Part shown: positions 28,136 through 36,901 of the stretch, one piece after another
How the letters are laid out: each line of letters begins with the position of its first letter
Numbering within the stretch: the first letter of the stretch is position 1
Assembly (NCBI GenBank): GCA_024762795.1
Contig: JANTGS010000014.1
Coordinates: 1-44,022 of the forward strand
DNA length: 44,022 bases
Origin: Flavobacteriaceae bacterium
Lineage (GTDB): Bacteria; Bacteroidota; Bacteroidia; Flavobacteriales; Flavobacteriaceae
Reading direction: 5' to 3'
The notes under the pieces: model-generated
The model's database searches: none
What the model saw: only the letters and a program-made list of their open reading frames with translations
Told to the model about the DNA's origin: nothing
Position numbers and translations under genes: made by a program

Positions 28136-28831
28136 ATGAAAAACAAGTCATTAACCATTAAAAATTGGAATGAAGATGATCGTCCGAGAGAGAAATTATT
28201 GCTTAAGGGGAAGGAATCTCTATCTGATGCTGAATTGATCGCCATTTTACTCGGTTCAGGAAATAATGATGAAAATGCGGTTGAGCTGGCCAAGCGAATC
28301 TTAAGTTCAGTGGAGAATAATTTAAATGAACTGGGCAGGCTAACGGTAAATGATCTGATAAAATTTAAAGGAATAGGAGAGGCCAAGGCTGTTTCGGTAA
28401 TCACTGCACTTGAGATTGGAAGAAGAAGAAGGCATGAAGAGGCTGTAAAAAGGGCTAAGATCAAGAGTAGTAAGGATGTTTTTGATTTGATGCAGCCTTT
28501 GATTGGAGATCTTTCTTATGAAGAGTTCTGGATCTTGTATCTGAACAATTCCAATAAGGTCTTACATAAAATGAATTTGAGTAAAGGAGGAATTACCGGA
28601 ACTCTGGTAGATAATCGTTTGGTTTTAAAAAAGGCACTTGAAATCAATGCTACAGCTATTATTCTTTGTCACAACCACCCTTCCGGAACTTTAAGTCCCA
28701 GTAATTCTGATATCAGTTTAACCAAAAGGATAAAAGCAGCAAGTGAGGTGATGGATATCAAGACCCTTGATCATCTTATTATCACACAAAAGAAATATTA
28801 CAGTTTTGCCGATGAGAATATGTTATCCTAA
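28136..28831 (+). CDS. radC: RadC family protein (JAMM/MPN+ domain)
   Basis: A 231-aa protein. The N-terminal helix-hairpin-helix region (about 30-100; LIKFKGIGEAKA) is followed by an MPN+ metalloprotease-like domain with the JAMM residues H179, H181 (HNHPSG) and D192. Despite the name, a role in DNA repair is not established; relatives occur on mobile elements and in cores alike. The frame is open 15 codons further upstream (28091), but ATG 28136 gives the family-typical start KNKSLTIKNWNEDDRPREK. Confidence 0.92.
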   Translation: MKNKSLTIKNWNEDDRPREKLLLKGKESLSDAELIAILLGSGNNDENAVELAKRILSSVENNLNELGRLTVNDLIKFKGIGEAKAVSVITALEIGRRRRHEEAVKRAKIKSSKDVFDLMQPLIGDLSYEEFWILYLNNSNKVLHKMNLSKGGITGTLVDNRLVLKKALEINATAIILCHNHPSGTLSPSNSDISLTKRIKAASEVMDIKTLDHLIITQKKYYSFADENMLS

Positions 28832-28870
28832 ATTTAAGCTGTTAAGCTTTATAAAGTCGGATAGAAAAAC

Positions 28871-28878
28871 TATTTTTG
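28871..28878 (+). promoter_or_regulatory. -7 element upstream of the deacetylase-like gene
   Basis: TATTTTTG matches TAnnTTTG. A start near 28885 would exclude the TTG codon at 28883 as initiator and supports ATG 28898. No -33 TTG is seen. Confidence 0.45.
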
Positions 28879-28897
28879 AATATTGAATAAAGAATCT

Positions 28898-30214
28898 ATG
28901 CTTTTAGTTTATACACAAAAAGTAACTCCGAGAGTAAGTTTTACTTTTAAACATATTTTTACCCGGATTTTAGATATTCAGGTTAGTTTTACAACTAAAA
29001 TTGAGGAATTTATTGCTTATGAGGGCATTAAATTATCTTATACAAAACAGGTTTTAGGCAATGAATTTTTTGTAAGAAGTAATGATTTTCTTTTTCATCA
29101 GGGAATTGATTATGTTGATATTCAGATCTCAAAGTGGGATGATGTACCCTGTTTTTTTCAGATGAACTCAACTTCACCCATACCATTTGATATTTTTGCA
29201 GCGAGTTTTTATCTTTTAAGCAGATATGAAGAATACCTCCCTCACGTAAAAGATGAGTTTGAACGTTTTCCTGCTGAAGAAAGTCTGGCTTATCAAAACA
29301 AATTTCTGGATCTTCCTATAATTGATGTATGGGCTTATAAGTTAAGAGATCTTTTACAGGAAAAATTCCCGGATTATAAATTTAAGGAAAGGTCTTTTAA
29401 ATTTATTCCTACCATTGATATAGATATTGCCTATAAATATAAATACAAAGGGTTTGTAAGGATGTTCGGAGGAACAATCAGAGATATCATACATTTAAAT
29501 TTCCAGGATGTTTTTGAGCGTTTTTTTGTCTTGTTTAAGTTTAAAAAAGATCCGTTCGATATCTATAAAAAATTAATAAATCTGCAGAAAAAATTTAAAT
29601 CAGAAACAATTTTCTTTTTTTTATTGGGCGATTATAGTGCATTTGATAAGAATATTTCGTTTAATAACCTGAAATACCGGATGCTTATAAAAGATGTTGC
29701 AGATTATGCAAAAGTTGGATTGCACCCCTCTTATTATTCCATGAAGAACGATTTAAAACTGAAAAAGGAAAAGAAAAGAATGGAAAATATTGTTAATTTT
29801 CCCATTACCCGTTCGAGACAACATTATCTGCGTATGGAATTACCCGAGACTTATCAAAACCTTGTCGATTTGGAAATAACCGAAGATTATACCATGGGTT
29901 ATGCACAACACTATGGCTTCAGGGCGGGAACCTGTACTCCTTTTTATTTTTATGATCTCGATTTTGAGATTCAGACTCCCTTAAAAGTTTTTCCTTTTGC
30001 CGTGATGGACGGTACTCTTAAGGAGTATTTAAAACTTTCTACAAAACGTTCCTTTGATGCAATCTATAAACTTGCCAGTGAGGTAAAAAAAGTAAACGGA
30101 ACTTTTATCACTGTTTTTCATAATGAATCGGTAAGTGGTTCGGGACAATGGAAAGGCTGGGACCAGAAGTATGTTGAAATGATCGAAAAGTTGACCCATC
30201 TCGAAGCAGAATAA
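28898..30214 (+). CDS. Polysaccharide deacetylase-like protein
   Basis: A 438-aa cytoplasmic protein (no signal peptide) of the kind annotated in Flavobacteriia as polysaccharide deacetylase family. A distinct N-terminal domain (about 1-165) precedes the carbohydrate-esterase-4-like part. The metal-binding aspartates are suggested by PTIDID and the histidine by GLHPSYYS; a later FHNESV segment may supply another catalytic residue. Conservation is loose, so activity is uncertain. ATG 28898 is preferred to TTG 28883 because of the -7 element. The FemAB/GNAT-like gene follows after 19 bases; both probably serve surface polysaccharide synthesis. Confidence 0.72.
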   Translation: MLLVYTQKVTPRVSFTFKHIFTRILDIQVSFTTKIEEFIAYEGIKLSYTKQVLGNEFFVRSNDFLFHQGIDYVDIQISKWDDVPCFFQMNSTSPIPFDIFAASFYLLSRYEEYLPHVKDEFERFPAEESLAYQNKFLDLPIIDVWAYKLRDLLQEKFPDYKFKERSFKFIPTIDIDIAYKYKYKGFVRMFGGTIRDIIHLNFQDVFERFFVLFKFKKDPFDIYKKLINLQKKFKSETIFFFLLGDYSAFDKNISFNNLKYRMLIKDVADYAKVGLHPSYYSMKNDLKLKKEKKRMENIVNFPITRSRQHYLRMELPETYQNLVDLEITEDYTMGYAQHYGFRAGTCTPFYFYDLDFEIQTPLKVFPFAVMDGTLKEYLKLSTKRSFDAIYKLASEVKKVNGTFITVFHNESVSGSGQWKGWDQKYVEMIEKLTHLEAE

Positions 30215-30233
30215 AACAATTCCTTATAAATTT

Positions 30234-31100
30234 ATGATAAAGTATATTTTTAACAGAGAGATCGATCGTAAAAAATATGATGCTGCTGTTGAAAATGCCC
30301 TGAATACCAGAGTTTATGCCTGCAGTTGGTATCTTGATGCTGTTGCAGATGACTGGGATGTGCTGGTTCAGGAGGATTATAAAGCGGTTATGCCTTTGCC
30401 TAAAAGAAAAAAATATACATTAAACTATATTTATTTGGTGCCCTGGGTACAGCAACTCGGAATCTTTTCCGGTGAAAAGGTAAGTGAAGATTTGATACAT
30501 AGTTTTATAGTAAAAATTCCTGGAAAATATGTTCTGACAGATTATTATTTCAATTCGGAGAATCAATTTAAAAGCAAATATCTGACCGAAAGAATAAATT
30601 ATATTTTAGCCTTGAATTCAGGTTTTGAGCAAATTAAAGAAAGGTTTAATTCGAACAGAAAAAGAATACTCAGAAAAGATTTCAATGACTTTATAATTGA
30701 TAAGCAAGGAAATAGAGATGAGTTTTTGGCTTTATACGGGCAAATAGAAAAGAATTTTGCATTACCTGGAGATGCCCTTAAAAAACTTCGGAACCTTTTA
30801 AATTCCAGGCAGGATTTTGTTCATGTTTGGAATGTTTATCAGGAAAATGAGCTTTTGGCCGGGTTGTTATTTTTAAAAGATCAGAAAAGGATTACCTATT
30901 TACTGCCGGTTGCATCTGAAGAAGCAAAAAAGAGAAACCTTCCTTCTTTTATTGTTGGTAAACTTATTAAAACCTATCAAAATACCGGTTATATTTTAGA
31001 TTTTGAGGGCTCGATGGCCGAAGGGGTTGCAGGTTTTTATAAGAGTTTTGGAGCTGAAAAAGAGCTCTACTTTCACTATAAAAAGAAAGCACTTTTTTAA
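30234..31100 (+). CDS. FemAB/GNAT-like acyltransferase
   Basis: A 288-aa protein with the layout of a FemAB-like double GNAT fold: an N-terminal half with PWVQQLGIF (typical of this group in Bacteroidota) and a C-terminal half with LAGLLFLKDQKRITYLLPV and GSMAEGVAGFYKSFGAE, the acyl-CoA or aminoacyl binding region. Substrate is unknown; transfer to a sugar or peptide of the cell surface is likely given the neighbours. Its stop overlaps the convergent flippase stop by four bases. Confidence 0.75.
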   Translation: MIKYIFNREIDRKKYDAAVENALNTRVYACSWYLDAVADDWDVLVQEDYKAVMPLPKRKKYTLNYIYLVPWVQQLGIFSGEKVSEDLIHSFIVKIPGKYVLTDYYFNSENQFKSKYLTERINYILALNSGFEQIKERFNSNRKRILRKDFNDFIIDKQGNRDEFLALYGQIEKNFALPGDALKKLRNLLNSRQDFVHVWNVYQENELLAGLLFLKDQKRITYLLPVASEEAKKRNLPSFIVGKLIKTYQNTGYILDFEGSMAEGVAGFYKSFGAEKELYFHYKKKALF

Positions 31101-32341
31101 ATTTTTTTGTAATAATGATAAAAAGCAAAAACAGATAAAATTGAAGTAACCCACATGATTATGGCGGATGTTATGGCAGCTCCCAGAATTCCAAATCTGG
31201 GAATAAGAATAAAGTTGGCAATCAGATTGATCAAAATGGCAATAATAGAAATCCAGTAATTGATATAAGCTTTTCCAATAACAGAAAGCAGGTTTCCAAA
31301 TAATCCTCTTAAACTTAAAACAGCACTAATACCAATGATAAGAACGATGAATGTGCTGCCATAATTAATAAATTCTTCACCAAAAAAATGTAATATATAA
31401 TTTTTAAAAATAAAGGATAAAATAATAATGATCACACTTATTATTGAAAAGAAGGAAGTATAATTTTTAATATAGGTATTGATATATTCTTTTTTTCGAT
31501 GTTTTTGAGTAAGATTTACAAAATCGGTAATTAATAGAGCCCTTGGTAAAAAAAGAAGACTAAAAGGGATAAGTGAGAGGTATTTATAAAGAGTTACTTT
31601 TTCAGGATCATTTAGGATTTGTCCTATTAGAATAATATCCAGAATAATTAATAATTGAGTGGCAACATTTGATAATCCTGTATAAAAACTGTATTTCCAG
31701 AAGGTTTTTATCGAAAAGTTAAAGGGTATGATCTTTTTGATATTAAAAGTTATTTTTCTGATAAACAATAAGAAAGTAATTAAAGGAGTTAAGACCAATG
31801 CTAAAACATAACCGTTTTCTTTAAAAAACCAGCTCCCTAAGAAAACTGTAAGTAAAAGCAAAATACTGTAAGTTATATCTACATAGGCAAAGGTTTTATT
31901 TTGATGCAACACACGAAACTGAGTTTTTAGGCTCTCCAATAGGAACATGGTTAGGATCTGAAAAGAGATCATAAGGAGATAAGGTCTTGATGCGGTCATT
32001 TCAAAAGTTAGTACCGGGCTTAAGATCACGATCAATACGATCATGATCAGTGAATAAAAGCTCCCTTTTTTAAGTACGTATGCAAAAAGATTATTTTTAT
32101 CTTTTTCAGAATTGTATAAAGCTCCATAGCGGAGTAGGCCTTGTGAGGCTCCAAGTCCGGAGATGGGTATAATCATTAAAATAATATTCAGGGCATAGAT
32201 TACCAGTCCTAACCCAAAGTTAGATAGCAATTTTAATGCGATCCATGAGGCCAGAAAAGACAGGATACGCGCAAAGATCGAAGCCAAAAAAATATAAGCT
32301 CCATCACGTTTAAAAAAACCTTCTATAAATTCTTTGGTCAT
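31097..32341 (-). CDS. Oligosaccharide flippase (Wzx-like, MOP superfamily)
   Basis: A 414-aa membrane protein with about 12 predicted helices and the N-terminal pattern of the polysaccharide biosynthesis (Polysacc_synt) family. It should move lipid-linked oligosaccharides from the inner to the outer face of the cytoplasmic membrane. ATG overlaps the stop of the glycosyltransferase gene (ATGA), so they are translationally coupled. Confidence 0.87.
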   Translation of the reverse strand: MTKEFIEGFFKRDGAYIFLASIFARILSFLASWIALKLLSNFGLGLVIYALNIILMIIPISGLGASQGLLRYGALYNSEKDKNNLFAYVLKKGSFYSLIMIVLIVILSPVLTFEMTASRPYLLMISFQILTMFLLESLKTQFRVLHQNKTFAYVDITYSILLLLTVFLGSWFFKENGYVLALVLTPLITFLLFIRKITFNIKKIIPFNFSIKTFWKYSFYTGLSNVATQLLIILDIILIGQILNDPEKVTLYKYLSLIPFSLLFLPRALLITDFVNLTQKHRKKEYINTYIKNYTSFFSIISVIIIILSFIFKNYILHFFGEEFINYGSTFIVLIIGISAVLSLRGLFGNLLSVIGKAYINYWISIIAILINLIANFILIPRFGILGAAITSAIIMWVTSILSVFAFYHYYKKI

Positions 32342-33477
32342 ATATGATCTTTTAAAATCTGGTGATATATTCGGGTATATTCAGATAAAACAGCTGTTTT
32401 ACTAAAATGCTTTTCTGCGAAGGCATTCATCTTATTTTTATCAGGCTTTTTCTTTTCATTATAAAAATTCAGAATCTTATTAAAAAACTCATTTTCATCT
32501 CCTTTAGAAACAAGTTTTCCAAATTCATCAGGAAAATATTCGCTGATACCTCCTACATCTGTTGAAATAACCGGAACACCACAAGCAAAGGCCTCAAGAA
32601 TAACACAGGGCAGGTTTTCATAATTACTGAACATTAATAAAAGATCAGTTTGTTGAAGATAAGAAGCAACTTCCCGGTAAGGAATCTGATTGATAAGAAT
32701 GATATTCTGAGGTTTAATTTTAAGTTGACTGATCTCATCCTGATATTGGAATGGATTATATCCAATAAGATAAAAAAGCAGATCAGGAATATGATTCTGT
32801 AATTTAGAAATGGTTCTAAGAATTCCTGAGATATTCTTATGATCGTTTACAAGGCTTGAAATATGTGTAAGGGTAAATCTTTTATGATCTGCTCTGTCAG
32901 GTTTAAATATTGCAGTATCAACTACGTTTGGAATATTTTGATAATTTCCCTGAAAACCTAGACGAATCATATTATCTTCTAAATTTTTACTCACAGGGCA
33001 AACAACTTTGGCTCTTTTCACAATATTTTCAGTAAATAATAATTCAGTTTTAGACAATTGTTCTGATCTGTAATTTAAATATCCGGTATAATGCTCAGTA
33101 ATAATATAAGGAATGGACCGGGTACGATTCAAATAGAGTGCTACCATACCAGCAGGAAATATTCTGTTTACATGGATTAGATCAATGTGACCTGATAATT
33201 TAAAAAGTTCCATGTATTTATTAAAAAAAAGAATATGTTTTTTTATTTCAGAACTTACAGGTTTCAGGTAATAGATTAGTGTTCTTACACCATTTATAAC
33301 TTTATCAGAGAGTTCATCTTTAGATATTTTTTCATCAGTGATTACATGAATTGAAGTAATTCTATGTTGCATGGCCATGGTCTCCGCATGCCTTTGAATA
33401 AAATCTCCATTAACAGGTAAAACCCTTGAAGGATACCAGCTGTTTAAAAATAATATATGCAACTTTTTTTTGGTCAA
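32338..33477 (-). CDS. Glycosyltransferase family 4 protein
   Basis: A 379-aa GT-B glycosyltransferase. The N-terminal half begins LHILFLNSWYPS and has IDLIHVN. The C-terminal donor-binding half has LLMFSNYENLPCVILEAFACG with the E-x7-E motif, then GVPVISTDVGGISEYF. It transfers a sugar from a nucleotide donor during surface glycan assembly. The start is uncertain: TTG at 33477 overlaps a TAGATTTG sequence that could be a -7 element, and TTG at 33462 (before HILFLN) is the alternative; there is no ATG nearby. It is divergent from the YjjG gene with a 41-base gap. Confidence 0.88.
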   Translation of the reverse strand: MTKKKLHILFLNSWYPSRVLPVNGDFIQRHAETMAMQHRITSIHVITDEKISKDELSDKVINGVRTLIYYLKPVSSEIKKHILFFNKYMELFKLSGHIDLIHVNRIFPAGMVALYLNRTRSIPYIITEHYTGYLNYRSEQLSKTELLFTENIVKRAKVVCPVSKNLEDNMIRLGFQGNYQNIPNVVDTAIFKPDRADHKRFTLTHISSLVNDHKNISGILRTISKLQNHIPDLLFYLIGYNPFQYQDEISQLKIKPQNIILINQIPYREVASYLQQTDLLLMFSNYENLPCVILEAFACGVPVISTDVGGISEYFPDEFGKLVSKGDENEFFNKILNFYNEKKKPDKNKMNAFAEKHFSKTAVLSEYTRIYHQILKDHI

Positions 33478-33518
33478 ATCTAATTAGCTAATTTAGTAAG
33501 CTAAAATAAAACCTTTTC

Positions 33519-34214
33519 ATGAATAAGCTGTTAAATAAAATAAAACATATCTTTTTCGATCTCGATCATACCTTATGGGATTTTGAAACAAATTCAATTC
33601 AGACCTTTAAACAGGTATTGAAAATGTATAATATAGGTATTGACTTATCGAAATTTATGGAGGTTTATAGCCCAATTAATCATAATTACTGGAAATTATA
33701 TCGTGATAATAAAGTTAGTAAGTCGGAGTTGAGATATGGCAGACTTAAAGATACTTTTGATCGACTTGATTATGATATAAGTGATGAACTTATTGATGTA
33801 CTTGCCGAAGAATATATTAATTATTTACCTTTTAATAATGCATTATTTGATGGAACTCATGAAATTCTTACCTATTTAAAACCAAAATATAAGATTCATA
33901 TAATAACCAATGGTTTTGAAGAAGTTCAGCATAAAAAGATGAGTAATGCTAATCTTTTAGAATATTTTGATAAGATCATTACTTCGGAAGAAGTAGGAGT
34001 AAAGAAACCAAATCGAAAGATATTTGAATATGCATTAAATAAAGCAAATGCCTTATTGGAAGAGAGTATGATGATAGGTGATAATTTTGAGGCGGATATT
34101 TTGGGTGCGAGGAATGCTGGGATGCAAACCATTTTTTGTAAATTCAATGGAGAAACTTCTGATGATGAGACTATCAGCGTTACCAGATTGTCAGAAATAA
34201 GGCAATATCTGTAG
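33519..34214 (+). CDS. yjjG: YjjG-family noncanonical pyrimidine nucleotidase (HAD)
   Basis: A 231-aa HAD-superfamily phosphatase that removes phosphate from (often abnormal) pyrimidine nucleoside monophosphates. Motif I is FFDLDHTLWDF (nucleophile and general-acid Asp), motif II ITNGFEE, motif III lysine in VGVKKPN, and motif IV MIGDNFEADILGARN. The length and the H in DLDHTLWD match the YjjG subgroup. It is a single gene on the + strand. Confidence 0.9.
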   Translation: MNKLLNKIKHIFFDLDHTLWDFETNSIQTFKQVLKMYNIGIDLSKFMEVYSPINHNYWKLYRDNKVSKSELRYGRLKDTFDRLDYDISDELIDVLAEEYINYLPFNNALFDGTHEILTYLKPKYKIHIITNGFEEVQHKKMSNANLLEYFDKIITSEEVGVKKPNRKIFEYALNKANALLEESMMIGDNFEADILGARNAGMQTIFCKFNGETSDDETISVTRLSEIRQYL

Positions 34215-34267
34215 CAAATTAAATAAAATTAATATCTTTATAAAAAATTTGCTTGAATTCTCCCCTT

Positions 34268-35554
34268 ATGAAATTAAAATGGATTGTATACCTGTTTTTA
34301 TTTTTTCTGTTTAAAATTCTTCCGGCACAGAATAAACAGATCCTTTACGGTTTTGACGAAATTCCTCAAACTTTGATGTTAAATCCGGGTGCTGTTGTTA
34401 GTTTTGATAAACATATAGGGATGCCTTTTTTTTCGAGTGGTTTCTTTCAGGCAGGTGTCTCAAATCAGGAGATAAATTATACCAATCTTAAAGATGATAG
34501 TGATTCAAAAGATGAATTGTTGGCAAAGATCTATGAGCTTGGATATAATAAAGAAACTGATTTCATTTCATTTAATCAGCAGTGGGAATTATTAAATATG
34601 GGTTTAAGATTAAAGAATGACAGGTTCTATCTGAGCTTTGGTATGTATCAGCAACTTGAGGGATTTACAAAAAAACCGGAAGATATTGTTTATTTAATTT
34701 ATCCTGAAGAAATTGAAGATGTTGATGATCTTTTAAAGATGAATAAATTTTTAGGAAATTTACTGGGGGTCTTTCATTTTGGAGTTTCTGTTAAAGTGAG
34801 TGATAAGCTGAATTTAGGCGCCAGAATAAAATTACTTTCAGGATCATCTGAATTCTATTATCCTTTCCAGGTATTGGGGGATAAAGCCAAGTCTCAGGGA
34901 ATTTTAAGGTCTTTTATACCTGCCATAACTGAATCGGTTAAAGAGATCTATCCCGGACTGTTCTTTGGAGATGATAATATAGGTATGGGAGTTGATCTTG
35001 GATTGACCTTTTATCCTTCTGAAAAAATTGAAATGTCGGCAAGTCTTCTCGATCTTGATTATATCAGTTATAAGAATTATAATTCTATTGAGCCTGTCCT
35101 TGATCCTGAAATTGAAAAACCTATTCCTGATGAATTAAAAATGCCTGCATTTAATGTTTCCAGGGATCCTGTTCTCTTTTATTCATTTAAATATAAGATC
35201 TTTCATCCTGTTTATTTTGATAAATGGAAATCTATATATCGTGATTCAAGGTATGTGTCAGCTGTTGAAAAAGTATTGAAAACTGAATTGGGTATGCAAA
35301 CCTATACTGTTTTCAGGCCGGATGCTTTAGATTTTGCAATAACTGCTTTTGCTTCACACGATTTTAATCGATATATCAGTGCCAAACTTACCTATACCTA
35401 TGATGCTTATTCGCCTACAAATATTGGTTTTGGACTTTCCACACATTATAAAATATTTAATCTCTTTGCCACTGCCGATAATTTGTTAAATTTGTTCAGT
35501 ATTGAAGACAGTAATTATCAATCCTTTCAAATTGGAATGAATTTTGTTTTCTGA
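34268..35554 (+). CDS. Exported DUF5723-like outer-membrane beta-barrel protein
   Basis: A 428-aa protein with a signal peptide (about 1-19, ending ILPAQ) and alternating beta-strand segments throughout. It opens with YGFDEIPQTLMLNPGA and has LNLGARIKLLSG, SASLLDLDYI and a final aromatic residue (FVF), typical of outer-membrane barrels. This pattern matches DUF5723/PorP-SprF-like proteins of Bacteroidota, which relate to gliding or type IX secretion partners, but the specific role is unknown. ATG 34268 is preferred to TTG 34253 because it directly precedes the signal peptide. The next gene follows after 23 bases, probably an operon. Confidence 0.75.
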   Translation: MKLKWIVYLFLFFLFKILPAQNKQILYGFDEIPQTLMLNPGAVVSFDKHIGMPFFSSGFFQAGVSNQEINYTNLKDDSDSKDELLAKIYELGYNKETDFISFNQQWELLNMGLRLKNDRFYLSFGMYQQLEGFTKKPEDIVYLIYPEEIEDVDDLLKMNKFLGNLLGVFHFGVSVKVSDKLNLGARIKLLSGSSEFYYPFQVLGDKAKSQGILRSFIPAITESVKEIYPGLFFGDDNIGMGVDLGLTFYPSEKIEMSASLLDLDYISYKNYNSIEPVLDPEIEKPIPDELKMPAFNVSRDPVLFYSFKYKIFHPVYFDKWKSIYRDSRYVSAVEKVLKTELGMQTYTVFRPDALDFAITAFASHDFNRYISAKLTYTYDAYSPTNIGFGLSTHYKIFNLFATADNLLNLFSIEDSNYQSFQIGMNFVF

Positions 35555-35577
35555 ATAATTTAAAATTTTTAATCATT

Positions 35578-36438
35578 ATGGATAAGAAGTTAATTGTTTT
35601 TTTTCTGTTAACCTTCTATACTTTAGCAGGATATTCTCAAAGCAGCGTTGATAATTATAAATATGTGATCATACCCCGAACTTATGATTTTCTAAAAATT
35701 CCAGATAAATATCAACTCAATTCACTTACAAAATTTTTGTTTGAGAAATATGGCTTTACGGCCTATTGGGAAGATGAAGATTTTCCTGCCGATCTGATTT
35801 CTAATCCCTGCCTTGGAGTAAAAGCTGATGTAATAAATGAATCAAATCTGTTTACATCAAAATTAAAAGTAAGTCTAACGGATTGTTCAAATAATGTGAT
35901 TTTCACTTCTGAACTGGGAAAAAGTAAAGAAAAGGATTTTAAGAAATCTTATCACGAAGCCCTGAGAAGAGCATTTAACTCAATTCAGAAACTCAATTAC
36001 CACTATAAAGAAGGAAATAGCATTCCTGCATCTGGAATAACAGAATCTTCAATGATAACTCCGGAGGCGAAAACTCCTGCTGTTGTTGCTGCTCCTGTTG
36101 TTGTACCACAAGAAAAAGTGGCAGTTAGTGAGAAAAAAGAATCCCATACTTCAATAGCAAGATCTTATCAAGGTGAAAATATTTCATTCTTTTTAATTGC
36201 TAAGGATAAGGGTTTTACAGTTTATGTTAACGATAGTAAAGATCCAAATTATAAGAAAGGGGAAATGATAGGAACCCTTTTAAAGACTTCTTTACCCAAT
36301 GTTTACAGAGTTACCTGGAAGAATAAAAAAGGAGATTTTGAAGATACTACCGGTTATTTTGATGATAATGGAAATCTGAAAATCGATTTTAAACAGAACG
36401 GAGAAATTACTGTAAAAGAATTTAAAGTTGAAGATTGA
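35578..36438 (+). CDS. Exported protein of unknown function with Ala/Pro/Val linker
   Basis: A 286-aa protein that I do not recognise beyond resembling uncharacterised flavobacterial secreted proteins. Signal peptide about 1-20 (ends AGYSQ). The N-terminal domain (about 21-140) has YKYVIIPRTYDFLK and two cysteines (NPCLG and TDCSN) that could form a disulfide. A flexible linker rich in A, P and V follows (about 155-185), then a small C-terminal beta-rich domain (about 190-286) with DTTGYFDDNGNLKIDF. It sits 23 bases after the barrel gene, which suggests joint function at the outer membrane. Confidence 0.72.
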   Translation: MDKKLIVFFLLTFYTLAGYSQSSVDNYKYVIIPRTYDFLKIPDKYQLNSLTKFLFEKYGFTAYWEDEDFPADLISNPCLGVKADVINESNLFTSKLKVSLTDCSNNVIFTSELGKSKEKDFKKSYHEALRRAFNSIQKLNYHYKEGNSIPASGITESSMITPEAKTPAVVAAPVVVPQEKVAVSEKKESHTSIARSYQGENISFFLIAKDKGFTVYVNDSKDPNYKKGEMIGTLLKTSLPNVYRVTWKNKKGDFEDTTGYFDDNGNLKIDFKQNGEITVKEFKVED

Positions 36439-36467
36439 TAAAAAATAACTGACAGGTTTTTTATCAA
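36435..36467. terminator. AT-rich hairpin between convergent genes, probable bidirectional terminator
   Basis: TTGATAAAAAA (36435-36445) pairs with TTTTTTATCAA (36457-36467). The hairpin overlaps the stop codon of the 35578 gene and ends 11 bases before the cupin stop. T-runs on both strands are built into the stem. Confidence 0.6.
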
Positions 36468-36477
36468 TTTTCAGATC

Positions 36478-36816
36478 TTATTCCACTACTTTTTTAACTC
36501 TTTGAACAGAGTCTGATTTTGATAAGGTCAGCCGTACAATACTGTCTTCTACCGCATTAAGATCATGAGGAACTGAGGCTTCCAAAGCCACAATATCCCC
36601 TTTTTCAAGATGATAGATATGGCCTTCCACACCAAAATCAATGGTACCATCAAAAATTTCCACAACTATAGGAAAAGGAGTCTGGTGTTTTTTCATGGTA
36701 TGCCCTTTTAACATGGCAATGCGGATCTCTTTGGTGCTATCTGTTTCCAGCAGAACGCTAATAACGGGTTTATCTTTTGGGTATTGTAAATTTTTTAATA
36801 AAGAGGAAGTGATCAT
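36478..36816 (-). CDS. Small cupin-domain protein
   Basis: A 112-aa single-domain cupin (beta-barrel). Residues about 35-105 show the family pattern: HTMKKHQTPFPIVVEIFDG, then GHIYHLEKGDIVALEASVPHDLNA. The H, K, E and final H could bind a metal, but motif 1 is imperfect. Function (small-molecule binding or isomerase-like) is unknown. The frame extends 51 codons upstream into the barrel gene; ATG 36816 gives a normal cupin length and is preferred. Confidence 0.82.
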   Translation of the reverse strand: MITSSLLKNLQYPKDKPVISVLLETDSTKEIRIAMLKGHTMKKHQTPFPIVVEIFDGTIDFGVEGHIYHLEKGDIVALEASVPHDLNAVEDSIVRLTLSKSDSVQRVKKVVE

Positions 36817-36901
36817 TATATTGATTTTAGTTTTCTTAAGGATACGAATAAAATAACACCTGTTTATTCTTAGTCGTGTTCTTAGATAGAAATCTGATCT
36901 T

